Position numbers and translations under genes: made by a program | From: Akebia trifoliata | Taxonomy: Eukaryota > Streptophyta > Magnoliopsida > Ranunculales > Lardizabalaceae | DNA length: 64,000 nucleotides | Assembly (NCBI GenBank): GCA_017979445.1 | Contig: JADQWC010000178.1 | Location: 1-64,000 of the forward strand | Direction of reading: 5' to 3' | Notes under the pieces: generated by a model | What the model saw: the letters and a program-made list of their open reading frames with translations, nothing else | Told to the model about the DNA's origin: nothing | The model's database searches: none | Shown here: positions 35,055 to 46,396 of the stretch, piece by piece | Layout: every line of letters begins with the position of its first letter | How positions within the stretch are numbered: position 1 is the stretch's first letter

Positions 35055-35790
35055 TTTTTCAAAATGTCTTACCGACTCCGTGTCGATGCCGACTCCGTGT
35101 CGATGCCGACTCCGTGCTGATGTAATCATTTTAAATTTTACCGACTCCGTGTCGATGCCAGCTCCGTGCTGATGAAATCTTTTTTAAAATACTTTACCGA
35201 CTCCGTGTCGATGCCAGCTCCGTGCTGATGAAATTTCATTTTTTCAAAATACTTTACCGACTCCGTGTCGATGCCAGCTCCGTGCTGATGAAATTTCATT
35301 TTTTCAAAATGCTTTACCGACTCCGTGTCGATGCCAGCTCCGTGCTGATGAAATTTCACTTTTTCAAAATGCTTTACCGACTCCGTGTCGATGCCAGCTC
35401 CGTGCTGATGAAATCGTTTTTAAATTTTACCGACTCCGTGTCGATGCCAGCTCCGTGCTGATGAAATTTCTTTTTCAAAATGCTTTACCGACTCCGTGTC
35501 GATGCCAGCTCCGTGCTGATGAAATTTCACTTTTTCAAAATGCTTTACCGACTCCGTGTCGATGCCAGCTCCGTGCTGATGAAATCGTTTTTAAATTTTA
35601 CCGACTCCGTGTCGATGCCAGCTCCGTGCTGATGAAATTTCTTTTTCAAAAATGTTTTCCCGACTCCGTGTCGATGCCAGCTCCGTGCTGATGAAACTAC
35701 ATTTTTCAAAATGTTTTCCCGACTCCGTGTCGATGCCAACTCTGTGTTGATGTAATTCTTTTTCAAAATATTTTGCTAGTCCCGTGTTAA
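35055..35790 (+). repeat. Array A in element 3
   Basis: About 13 tandem units of 52-61 bases, several identical over 60 bases (35221-35400). Each has ACTCCGTGTCGATGCC, then CAGCTCCGTGCTGATG, then a T/A-rich spacer. Units decay toward the gag start. It ends about 95 bp before the gag ATG at 35886. Confidence 0.93.
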
Positions 35791-35885
35791 TGCCAACTTC
35801 GCGTTAATGTCGGCTCCAAACCAAAGAACTCTTTCTTTAAAACTCGTTCGCTTTAAAATAAATAACTTTTACCCGACCTAATAAA

Positions 35886-37730
35886 ATGTCAGGCATTTTT
35901 CTTTTTGTAAACAAGATAGTAATGCTTGGTCTTCTGTACCCAAAGGTGGCCAAACGAAAGAAGTACAAACACCCTGAGAAGCCTCCGTATTTCCTTCGAT
36001 CTACATCAACTATGAGCAACTCAGAGGACCCACAACCTGCGACAAGTGAACTTGCTGAAGCTAATGCAATGATAGCGAAGTTAATAGAAACAACGAAAAG
36101 ACAAGAACAAATGTTGATGGCTGTTTTTAGTAATACTAACTTCCTACAAGCGCAAGCCGCTCAGCACCAAGCATCTGGATCAAATCCGGAACCCCTTGAA
36201 CAGACACGACCAGATCAACAGACCACCACACCTCCTACGGTGCCAATGTATCAGGGCCCTCCACTTTACATCCCACAGAATCAACCACCTCCGGTGGTAA
36301 TCCCAGATGATGAGTGTGACTTCAGGGTGCCTGAGGCCAAAAATGCCACTGATAACAAAATGGCCCAGCAGATAGAGTCTCTCCAAGAAGAAATGAGACG
36401 AATGAAGGGTGCAAATACTTTAGGAGGGACAAGATTCAGGGACCTTTGCTTTTATCCTAATGCACAGTTGCCGGCCAAGTTCAAATGTCCGGAGTTTGAG
36501 AAGTACAGTGGGGTGGGGTGTCCTCTGTCACATCTAAAACTATACTGCGGATCCATGTGCCAATACGGCGAAGATGACAGGCTACTGGTGCAATTGTTTC
36601 AAAGAAGCTTGACAGGGCCAGCACTTAAATGGTTTTCCGGATTGGACCATACGCTTATCAAAAGTTGGCAAGACTTGGCTGAAATGTTCTGGCATAATTA
36701 TCGGTTCAACACGATGTAGGTTGGATCGAAATGATATGGCCAAGATGACTAGAAAGCAAAGGGAAACAGTAAAAGAGTACGCCCAGAGATGGCGGGAGTC
36801 TGCCTCACAAGTGAGGCCTGCAATGACTGAACAAGAGATGAACACCACGTTCATCTCAACACTAGGGCATGCCTTTTATACTCATCTGGTTGGACATACC
36901 ACGGGCACCTTCTCCAATCTTGTTCAAGTGGCAGACCGGGTCGAGGATGGGATCCGAACTGGTTTAATATTTGACTTCACAGCCCTAAGTGCAGCAGCAG
37001 GGACATCGGCACAGAAGAAGTTCGTGCCTTTTGTCAAAAAGAAAGAGGAAACTCAAATCAACAATGTACAACCCAGCCAACCTCTTTTCATTCAGGCACC
37101 AGTTCAGAGGCCGCAGGCACCACAAGTCCCTTGGGCGCCAGTACCTCGAGCTGCTTGGGCTCCAGCACCGCAGAACCCCTTTCAGACAGTTCCTCTGCAA
37201 GCACAACCAGCACCACAGTATGGGCAAAACCAACAGGCACGACCTAACAGGGTAAACAGAGTATTTACCAGATTGCCCATGACACTATCAGAATTACTGC
37301 CACTCTTACTCAGAGGAGAATATCTGGTAAAACGTCCACCAAATCCTGAGGCTGTGAAAGGGCCAGGGTACAACCCTAACCTGCTCTGTGAATTCCACAT
37401 GGGTGCACCAGGACACTCCACAGATCAGTGCTGGCAACTCAAGCACCAGGTGCAAAATTTGATAGATAAAAAAGCACTCATACTGGATGGACCTGCCAAC
37501 CCACCCCAACAACAGAATATCAATCAAAACCCCCTACCTACTCACAATGGAGAGGGGAGTGGGCATAGGGTAAATGTCATCTGCGGAGAACTCGACTTCA
37601 ATCCCTCGGATTTGATAGCGCCTATCGGTGCAAAAGTCAGGGTACGCTTCACGAAGGAATCAAGGACGTCAACGGTTAACACAGTCAACCGTTATACAGA
37701 TTCATCGCAGAATTCACAGCTACCTCTCAG
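35886..37730 (+). pseudogene. Element 3 gag, one-base frameshift at about 36712
   Basis: Gag from ATG 35886 (second in-frame ATG 35922, MLGLLYPKVAKRKKYK): a coiled-coil-like segment (SELAEANAMIAKLIETTKRQ), the capsid core LPAKFKCPEFEKYSGVGCP and LKLYCGSMCQYGEDD, then, after the break, MTRKQRETVKEYAQRWRES and HAFYTHLVGHTTGTFS. A Gln/Pro-rich stretch leads to a zinc-knuckle variant CEFHMGAPGHSTDQC near 37388-37432. One A is missing at about 36712 compared with element 2, so the frame stops at 36719 and continues from 36721. Everything else in gag is open. Forms the particle and binds RNA. Confidence 0.9.
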
Positions 37731-39810
37731 AATGGCCAACCTCACCATCCATCCCCCTCATCAAAATACCGCTACCCGACCACCTTTAGTTATACCTTAC
37801 GGATCACCCCATCATCAAAATTCAACCCGACCTCCCCTGGTTATACCCTACACACCACCATATTCCCAAGGATCAACTCGACCCCCTCTCCATATACCAT
37901 ACACCTCATCTTCACGACCACCGCTCATCATCCCATACACTCCATCAAAACCATCGCCACCACCTCTCATCCTCAATGTAAAACCCGATCCACCTCCCAT
38001 GACCATACACTCACCCAAACCATTCCCTTATAACTCTATCCAGGCAGTTCCCTGGAGTTACGAGACAACCATCACCACAACCTCCGGGGTTGAAGCCATG
38101 AAGAAAGCAATGGTGGCCGACATTGGGCATATGACAAGGGCAGGGCGATACAAAAAAATATCGAAAAATGGGGTGAAAATCAAGGAAGAAGGCAAAGGGG
38201 TGACCGACGAAGAGAAAAGAGAAGCAAAGGGAAAGGGTAAGCTGTATAAGGAGGAGAAGACGGAAGAAAAAGTGAAAGTGACAGACGAAGAAGCCACAGA
38301 CTTTATTAAGCTCGTCCTCAAGAGAGAGCATAATATAGTGGACAGATTGAACAAACAGCCAGCTCAAATCAGTATCCTAGGTCTAATGCAAAAGTCAGAA
38401 GAATACCAAGAGGCATTACTGAGAGTTTTGGAAAAATCGCATGTACCTGCAACTACCTCACCTACGCAACTAGAACAAACGATTGGCCAGATAATGGCCC
38501 CCAATCCCATTATTTTCACTGAAGATGAATTTGTGCCTGGAGGAACGGGGCACGTCGAGCCACTAAACATCATGGTCATATGCAAGGGCATGATGGTTGC
38601 CAGGGTGCTGATTGATAATGGCTCAGCGCTTAATGTTTGTCCACTTGAAACCTTCCGGAAGCTCAACGCTGATTGGTCTCATGTGAAGCCCAACAACAAG
38701 GTCGTCCGAGGCTTTGACAGCTCAAGAAGAGACTCCTTGGGAGAGGTGGATTTACCCATCACAATAGGCCCGTGCACCTTCGAAGTAACATTTGAAGTCA
38801 TGGAAATACCGACAACCTTCAATTTATTACTGGGCAGGCCATGGATCCACATAGCAGGGGCAGTACCTTCTTCTCTACACCAGAGAGTCAAATTCATCAT
38901 GGGACAGAGAATGATATCCGTTTTGGCAGAAAACTTGATCCCGGCCGGCAGAGCTCCGGACGTGCCATTTATTGATATAGAGATGACGAAGGACAAGGCA
39001 CTCTACCATTCGTACCAATTCGCGGCTGTCAATCACATCGAGAAGGGGAAGGAGAAGGTAAGAGCAAAGCTATCAAGAGCAAACCTTATGATTGGTCGGA
39101 TCATGAAGAGGGCAGGTTATCGACCCAAGCAGGGGTTGGGACCAGGAGGAAGAGGAAGAGCTACACCGGTCGAAGCAAGAAAGGATACTCATTATTTTGG
39201 TCTGGGGTTTAGGCCCACAAAGAAGGATATAGCAGAAATGAAAGAAAAGAAGAAAGAACTTCGACTAGCAAGAAAGCAAAATCGGGAATCGAATGTCTGG
39301 AACCTCGGCCGAGTCCCTCACATTAGCGTTAGCTTCTCAAAGTCTCATATCAGACCCGACAACCTATCGGAACCACCATTGGCAAAAAGGGCAAAAACGG
39401 TAAAAATCGCACCACTGCACTTTCAAGAAGACTCAGTTGTTGAGTCCCAACCATCCTTCGTAGAAGGCATTGATGTTCTATTCAATGGGGATTCCAACGA
39501 AAGTCTATCCGAGACCGTTTTAAAATCCACCAACGTGGAAATCACTACCGACCAAAAGGAAGACTCACCCTTTTCAACGGGCATTGACTGGGCATCAGTC
39601 GTCATCCCACCAAGCTTGGGAGGGACCATGCCCCAATCTGACAAAAATCAATCGGAGATCATGGTTATCTCCGAACCACCGACCAAATCACCCAACACAT
39701 CACTTTCACATCTCATCCGCCCCCTCAGAGAAGGGGAAGTTTTGAACAATTGGGAGGAATTCCCATTGACCCTTGAGGCTGTTGAGGCCTCAAAAAAAAA
39801 ACGCCGTTAA
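37731..39810 (+). CDS. Element 3 gag tail, protease and G-patch
   Basis: Open in the same frame as the second part of gag. It starts with a Pro-rich tail of RPPL.IPY units (37770-37960) and a lysine/glutamate-rich spacer (about 38130-38300). The aspartic protease has its catalytic triplet in VLIDNGSALNVCPL (Asp codon 38614-38616) and ends with FNLLLGRPWIHIAGAVPSSL. A G-patch-like motif (MKRAGYRPKQGLGPGGRGRA) follows near 39100-39160, and the frame ends in KKKRR at 39810. The frame runs into the A10 track just before the stop. The protease acts in the particle to release mature Gag and Pol parts; the G-patch is an RNA- or protein-binding module, role here unknown. Confidence 0.87.
39792..39801 (+). 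promoter_or_regulatory. A10 run at gag-pro/pol junction, candidate -1 slippage site
   Basis: Ten A followed by CG; the gag-protease stop is seven bases later (39808-39810). A -1 step on the run enters the open pol frame at 39801. Identical run length in element 1. Slippage could occur in translation or transcription; neither is shown. Confidence 0.55.
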
Positions 39811-41118
39811 ACGAATCTAGTTTGCCCGAGGATCATAACGAGCCCTCGTCCTCGGGTAAAGACTGTTTTGAGGGCTCCCTATCTTTATTAACGAATTCGC
39901 ATGATTGTTCTTCTTATTTCAGGTATTCGAAAAGCAACAAAAAAACAAATATTCCTCAAAAAGCAAAAAAATCAAAAATTTATCAAAAGTCAAAAAAATC
40001 AAAAAGCTTTCAAAATTACAAAAAAATAGATATTTTCCAAAAGTCAAAAAAAGAGTTTTCAAGGGATATGTCTCAATCAAATGAGTACCCAGATAAAACA
40101 GAATTTGAAAGGGACGAGTATAATTTCGATCTTGAACTCGACTTTGACCTCATGGGGATCGAAGAAGAGTCTGAGGACGAAATGGAGTACCCGCCTAAAG
40201 AAATCAAAGACTTGGTAGAACGTCACGAGAAAGGTGTTCAGCCAAACATTGAGGATACAGATTCAATCAATCTTGGTACCGAAGAGGACCCACGAATTGT
40301 CAAGATCGGAACCTTATTAACGTCACGACAAAAGGAAGAAATGATCAAACTCTTACAAGATTATCAAGATGTCTTTGCATGGTCGTACAGGGATATGCCG
40401 GGATTGGACACAGATCTTGTCGTGCACAAGCTACCAATTGCCTCCGGAAGTAAGCCGATTAAGCAGAAGTTGAGAAGATTAAAGCCAGAATGGACTCTCA
40501 AGGTCAAGGACGAAGTCATGAAACAGTTCGAAGCCGGATTTCTTGCAGTCTCTACGTACCCTGAGTGGTTGGCTAATGTCGTCCCAGTACCCAAGAAAGA
40601 TGGGAAGGTACGCATGTGTGTTGACTATCGGGACCTAAACAAGGCCAGTCCTAAGGATGATTTCCCACTTCCACACATCGACACTCTAGTCGATAGTACG
40701 CAGGGCATGGCATGTTCTCGTTCATGGACGGCTTTTCAGGCTATAACCAGATAAAAATGGCGGAAGAAGACCAGGAAAAGACTGCATTTATCACGCCATG
40801 GGGTACTTTCCACTACAAAGTCATGCCATTCGGGCTGAAAAACGCAGGGGCGACTTACCAACGGGCAATGACCGCACTATTCCACGATATGATCCACAAG
40901 GAAATGGAGGTCTACGTAGACGACATGATTGCTAAATCCGGCATTGAAGAAGATCATCTGGTAAATCTAAAGAAGTTGTTCGACAGGCTGAGAAATACAG
41001 TTTAAGGCTAAATCCTGCAAAATGTGTATTCGGGGCAACATCGGGCAAACTACTGGGTTTCATCGTCAGCAGAAGAGGCATCGAGATAGATCCGGCAAAA
41101 ACCAAGTATATCCTCGAG
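39801..41118 (+). pseudogene. Element 3 pol: linker and reverse transcriptase
   Basis: The linker (39801-40250) has K-rich nonapeptide repeats, an acidic segment (DFDLMGIEEESEDEMEY) and VQPNIEDTDS. RT follows: AVSTYPEWLANVVPVPKKDG, CVDYRDLNKASPKDDFPL, FMDGFSGYNQIKMAEED, FITPWGTFHYKVMPFGLKNA, and the catalytic YVDDM near 40915. One-base losses near 40699 (between VDS and GHGMFS) and 40993 (in RLRKY) break the frame. Homology to element 2 confirms both. RT copies the element RNA into DNA within the particle. Confidence 0.92.
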
Positions 41119-41766
41119 ATGAAAGCACCCGTTTCAGAGAGAGATGTTCGGGCATTCTTGGGAAGAATACAGTATATTAGTCGTTTCATTGCACAGCTTA
41201 CGCCTATCTGTGAGCCAGTCTTCAAACTACTCAGGAAAGACACACCGAAGAAATGGAACAAGGACTGTCAGGAAGCGTTCGACAAGATTAAGCAATATCT
41301 GCTCAATCCACCAGTCCTAGTCCCTCCTACTCTAGGGCGACCTTTGCTGATGTACATCTCGGTACAAGAAACGTCAATGGGGTGTGTGCTAGGGCAACAC
41401 GATGAATCAGGACGGAAAGAACAAGCCATTTACTATCTCAGCAAGAAATTTACCGAGTATGAAGCAAAATATTCAACACTTGAGAAGACTTGCTGCGCAT
41501 TAGTCTGGGCATCTCAACGACTACGCCACTATCTGCTTAGTTACTCAACTATGCTTATTGCTAGAATGGACCCCCTGAAGTATCTTTTCGAGAAACCAGC
41601 ATTAACAGGTCGCACTGCAAAATGGCAACTATTGTTATCTGAGTTTGACATCACCTATGTCACTCAAAAAGCCATCAAAGGGCAAGCAATCGCCGACCAC
41701 CTAGCCGAGCACCCGTTGCCTGATTACGAGCCATTAAAACGAACTTTCCTGACGAAGCCATACTGA
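41119..41766 (+). pseudogene. Element 3 pol: connection and degenerate RNase H 1
   Basis: Open segment with FLGRIQYISRFIAQLTPICEP and PLLMYISVQETSMGCVLGQH; the catalytic Asp expected in the latter is absent. Next come IYYLSKKFTEYEAKYSTLEK and RLRHYLLSYST, ending near DHLAEHPLPDYEPLK. A loss of one A in the run at 41736-41739 shifts the frame before the second RNase H. In Tat elements this first RNase H is held to be a non-catalytic tether. Confidence 0.9.
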
Positions 41767-42190
41767 TCACTGAGGTTGAAGACGATAATGATGAACCAGG
41801 ATGGAAAATGTACTTCGACGGAGCGGCCAATCAGAAAGGAAACGGAATAGGGGCAGTTCTGATCAAGCCAGGTGGATCCCACGTACCAATCGCAATCAGA
41901 CTAAAATTTCAATGTTCCAACAATGAGGCTGAATACGAAGCATGCATAGCAGGGTTGAAGGCAGCACTGGATCTCGAGGTAGATGAAATCGATGTTTTCG
42001 GAGATTCAAGCTTAGTAGTCTATCAGACGACTGGAGAATGGAAGACCCGAGAGCAAAGACTGGTTCCTTACCACGAGTACTGGAAGAACTAAGCTCACGC
42101 TTCGATAGGATTTCATTCACGTACATGCCGAGAGCTAAGAATCAGTTTGCAGATGCACTAGCTACACTTGCCTCTATGATCAACATCTCG
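41767..42190 (+). pseudogene. Element 3 pol: second, archaeal-type RNase H
   Basis: MYFDGAANQKGNGIGAVL (first catalytic Asp), NNEAEYEACIAGLKAAL (Glu), VFGDSSLVVYQTTGEW (second Asp) and, after a one-base loss at about 42081, FADALATLASM (last Asp). All four acidic positions of an active RNase H are present, unlike RNase H 1. This extra domain is the Tat-lineage hallmark and would remove the RNA strand during reverse transcription. Confidence 0.9.
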
Positions 42191-43530
42191 GAAGACCTAA
42201 TCATCGACCCTATTGAGATTGGAATTCAAGATGAGCCAGCCTATTGCTTACCCGTCGAAGTAGAAGAATCTGAAGAAAAGCCATGGTATTCTGACATCAA
42301 GGCATATCTTGAAGATCGAACACTCCCCTCAGACGCAACGCCAAATGATAGAAGGACCATTCAGAGGCTAGCAGGACAATTTTTCTTGAGCAACGGTATT
42401 CTGTACAAGAAGTCGCACCATGAGATCTTACTTAGGTGTGTGGCAGAAACAGAAGCGAAACGACTAATTGAGACTGTACATGGAGGAGTCTGCGGACCTC
42501 ACATGAATGGTCATATGCTTGCTAAGAAGATCATGAGGATGGGATACTATTGGTCGACAATGGAAAGTGACTGCTATCAGCATGTCCGCAAATGCCATCT
42601 ATGCCAAATATATGCCAACAAGATCAATGCCCCACCTTCAGAACTACATAATATGACTACTCCTTGGCCCTTCTCACTCTGGGGCATGGACGTCATTGGG
42701 CAGATCTCGCCAAAAGCTGCAAATGGGCATCGTTTCATCCTTGTTGCTATCGATTACTTCACAAAATGGGTAGAAGCTGCATCATACGCCAATGTTACCA
42801 AGAGCAACGTCATGAAGTTTGTCAAGAACAACATCATTTGTCGGTATGGACTTCCAAGCGGATTGGTAACTGATAATGCTAAGAACTTCAAGAACAAAGA
42901 TATGATCAAAATGTGCGAAGACTTCCAGATCACTCATCACAACTCTGTACCCTACAGACCTAAGATGAATGGAGCAGTCGAGGCAGCCAACAAGAACATC
43001 AAGAAAATAATCGAGAAGATGGCAGTTACATACAAAGATTGGCACGACATGTTGCCTTTGCACTACACGCCTACCGTACTTCGTTCAGAACTTCGACTGG
43101 GGCAACTCCGTATTCATTGGTCTACGGAATGGAAGCAGTCTTACCCGTAGAGGTTGAGATTCCCTTCCCTCCGAATCTTAAAAGAAGCAGAGTTAGATGA
43201 ACTGAATGGATTCAAGCTCGGTTCGATCAGCTGAATCTGATTGAAGAGAAACGCCTTGCAGCCATTTGCCATGGACAGATCTATCAACGACGAATAGCTC
43301 GTGCCTATAACAAGAAAGTTAAGCCTAGGGATTTCTCGCCAGGAGACCTGGTCTTAAAGAAGATTCTGCCAATCCAAGAAGACGCCAGAGGAAAGTTCAG
43401 ACCAAACTATGAGGGACCATTCATCGTGCAGAAGGTAATGACAGGAGGAGCTCTGATTCTCACAGAAATGGACGGACAAGTCTTCCCGCAACCGATCAAT
43501 GCTGACACTGTTAAGAAATATTACGCCTAA
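42191..43530 (+). pseudogene. Element 3 pol: integrase
   Basis: Zinc-binding HHCC region (HGGVCGPHMNGHMLAKKI ... CHLCQIYANK), catalytic Asp in WGMDVIGQISP, second Asp in LVTDNAKNFKNK and Glu in [13 protein letters not shown]: the DDE triad is intact. It breaks at 43056-43059 (one T lost), near 43163 (one base gained) and 43200 (one A lost), then runs to the C-terminal PNYEGPFIVQKVMTGGALI and TVKKYYA with stop at 43528-43530. No chromodomain. Integrase would insert the element DNA with 5-bp staggered cuts, matching the CCCTA duplication. Confidence 0.92.
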
Positions 43531-44963
43531 GACCTGACCCTGAGATGACGAAAGGCCATTTTTGTTATCCCAAACAAACCATCACACCCTAGTCAACCCT
43601 TTTGAGCCATCACGTTCATTTCTTAACCTAAGACTGGGGTAAGTCAACAACTACAAAAAAAAAAAAAAAAAAATCAAAAGAAATAGAAAAATCAAAAGCA
43701 TCAAAAGTACTCCTGGCCCGCATGAGGATAAACTGTGAACGGCTAAAAATACAAAAAAAATCAAGAAAGTCAAAAACTCGAACACTTGATCTTGGCTCGA
43801 CCCAAATCTCCAGCCTAAACAAGTTCGAGAGACGCTGGGAGGAGACATAGATCACTTTTCCGAAACAAAAATAGACGAACCCCATGTTTATTCCACTTTA
43901 GATCCAGACCTTAACCTTTTTGTAACCTTCCACTACCATAAGCCTAAGCCAACGTTTCGTCCTACTTAAAGTCCTTTTTGATCAGGAAATGTTCTAGGGC
44001 AACATAACGACAGTGGCAACACCAATGATCTTGCAACTTGGTCCGGACCTCAAAGTCTTGTCAGTCGTTGGAAGACTCGAGAGGGGAATCCAGATCGGAT
44101 ATTCGAAAAAAAAGAGTACCCCTACAAGAGTAGAGTCGTCGATCTTGCAGCTCAACTTAAGTCACCAAGCCACAAAGACACAGAGACTCCGAGCAGAATT
44201 GTAATGAAAAATCTAGAAAAATACAAGCATGGTCTGAAAGGGCATAGTGAAAACCTGAAAGGGCGCTATGAGTAAAAGAATCAGACTATGGCAAGATCAA
44301 AGCCACCAGCACGATGAAAATCCCAAAAAGGACGTCGATGCGTAAAAATGTGGAAACCGGGTCTGATGAAAACCGTAATTGGCATCAGGGGCAATAAAGG
44401 TTAAAAAAAAAAAAAAAAAAAAAAAACACAACTCCTGGCCCGCAAGAGTATAAACTGTGAACGGCAAAATCTTTCCAAAATCCCGAGACCCAAAATAGTC
44501 TTCCAACACCATGGCACTGGGAATGACTCTAAAGGAATCAAAAGAGTAATTGACGTTTATATCCTCTGTGATTGGCAAAAATACCAAGATCGTCGCAACC
44601 AAAGGTTTTACAAACTTTGAATTTATCGTACTCATTTGATAAAGATATTTCATAAAATTTTAAAAAAGAAAAAAAACTATTTTGGCCGATGATGAAGATT
44701 CTAGGACTTATTCAAACTTCAAGTTTTCAAAGCATTAGATACACCTGAGGCCAAGTAAGTACAAAACCTATTTTCTTTACATTATTCTTTCAACATTTTG
44801 TAATAAAAAGAAATCAATCAAACATCATGAAAAAATGAGTCAAGGCGTTCCTACAAAACACGGATCCGGGCAGCCCGACTCATCATCAATTTTTCAACCT
44901 GACTCATCATCACGACTCACTAGACAAGACGCGAAGGCATCGAAGAAGGGACCGCAAAGCAAG
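43531..44963 (+). other. Element 3 non-coding 3' region with internal direct repeat
   Basis: No coding sequence. Two related segments about 730 bp apart (near 43712 and 44436) share CTGGCCCGCA and TAAACTGTGAACGGC. A-runs lie at 43655-43672 and 44403-44425. The segment is conserved in elements 1 and 2. The last 130 bp (44835-44963) are open in the frame of the captured gene but were not recognised as HD-ZIP sequence. Confidence 0.65.
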
Positions 44964-46396
44964 CCCCTCCTAAGATCACTCTCCGGGCCTACTGAGGTAG
45001 ATAAACCATTGATCATCGAACTTACAGTTGCAGCAATGGAAGAGTTTATAAGAATGACCTAACTAGGAAAAACCCTTAGGGATGCGTGACCTTAACGATG
45101 CTTATGAGATTCTAAGTGAAGATGAGTACATACAAACATTCCCGAGGGGAATTGGACCAAAACTATTTGGATTGAAATCAGAAGCTTCTCGAGAAACTGT
45201 CGTTGTTATCATGAATCACATTAACCTTGTTGAGATCCTTATGGATGTGAATCAGTGGTCCACCGTGTTTTCTAACATTGTTTCAAAAGCAACAACTCTT
45301 GAAGTCGTATCAATAGGCGTAGCAGAAAACTACAATGGAGCCCTCCAAGTGATGACAACAGAATTTCAAGTCCCTTCACCTATTGTTCTGACTCGAGAGA
45401 GTTTCTTTGTAAGGTATTGTAAACAACATGCTGAGGGAATTTGGACGGTGGTCGATGTTTCCTTGGATCATTTGCGTCCTAGCCCGATATCGAGATGTCG
45501 AAGAAGGCCATCAGGTTGTTTAAATCCAAGAAATGTCAAATGGTTACTCCAAGGTTATATAGGTCGAACACGTAGAAGTGGATGATAAAGCAGTTCATAG
45601 TATATATAAAACACTGGTTAACTCCAGCCTTGGGTTTGGCGCAAAGCGTTGGGTTGCTACCCTAGATCAACAATGTGAACGCCTTGCAAGTGTTATGGCT
45701 AGTAACATACCCGCTGGAGATGTTGGTGTGATCACAAGTCAAGAAGGGCGAAAGAGTATGTTGAAGTTAGCTGAAAGAATGGTGATGAGTTTTTGTTCTG
45801 GTGTAAGTGCTTCTACTGTTCACACATGGACAACATTATCGGGAAGTGGCGCTGAAGATGTAAGGGCCATGATTGGAAAACGCATAGATGATCCCGGCAG
45901 GCCTCCTGGTATTGTGCTAAGTGCAGCTACTTCTTTCTGGCTTCCAGTCCCACCAAAGGGAGTTTTCAATTCCCTTCGCGATGAGAACTTTAAAAGTGAG
46001 TGGGACATTCTTTCTAATGGCGGTGCTGTTCAAGAAATGGCACATATTGCTAATGGTAGAGATCCTGGTAACTGTGTTTCTCTACTGCGAGTTAATACTC
46101 CAAATTCCAGTCAAAACAACATGTTGATATTACAAGAGAGTAGCACCAATGCAACAGGTCTTGGTCGATTCGGTTCCAACTGCAAAACTCTCTCTTAGAT
46201 CTGTGACAGCGGTTAACAACCATATTGCGAGTACTCTAAACAGCAAAAATCTCTCTTGGATCAGTGACAGCTGTTAACAACCATATTGCTTTTGCTCCAA
46301 CTGCAAAACTCTCTTGGATTTGTGGCGACTGCTAACAACCTCAGTGCTTACATCGTTGAAAGGATCAAAGGTATCAAAGGACAATGCATGAATTGA
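44964..46396 (+). pseudogene. Captured HD-ZIP IV homeodomain-gene fragment (START domain to C-terminus)
   Basis: Clear similarity to ATML1/PDF2/HDG-type proteins: [83 protein letters not shown] and [20 protein letters not shown]. These are followed by [86 protein letters not shown] and, near the end, [10 protein letters not shown] and IVERIKGIKG. This is the lipid-binding START domain and the adjoining C-terminal region; homeodomain and leucine zipper are absent. It runs about 1.1 kb with no intron although HD-ZIP IV genes have several, so it was probably copied from spliced RNA. Frame breaks lie near 45060-45080, 45525-45575 and 46160; a 93-bp block present in element 2 is missing at 46158. 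Same strand as the element. Confidence 0.93.
46178..46347 (+). repeat. Three tandem copies of the HD-ZIP IV C-terminal segment
   Basis: Units at 46178-46228, 46241-46289 and 46299-46347, about 62 bp apart, each encode a version of TAKLSLGSVTAVNNHIA in one frame or another. Host HD-ZIP IV proteins have this segment once. The copies differ from each other, so the triplication is not recent. Confidence 0.75.

Noticed and set aside
35055..35790. CRISPR-like array
   Set aside because: Regular repeats of 52-61 bp, but spacers are the same T/A-rich sequence and the context is a plant retrotransposon leader.
45082..46198. A functional host HD-ZIP IV gene at this locus
   Set aside because: No homeodomain or zipper, several frame breaks, no introns, and it lies inside a retrotransposon bounded by a perfect target duplication; element 2 has the same arrangement.
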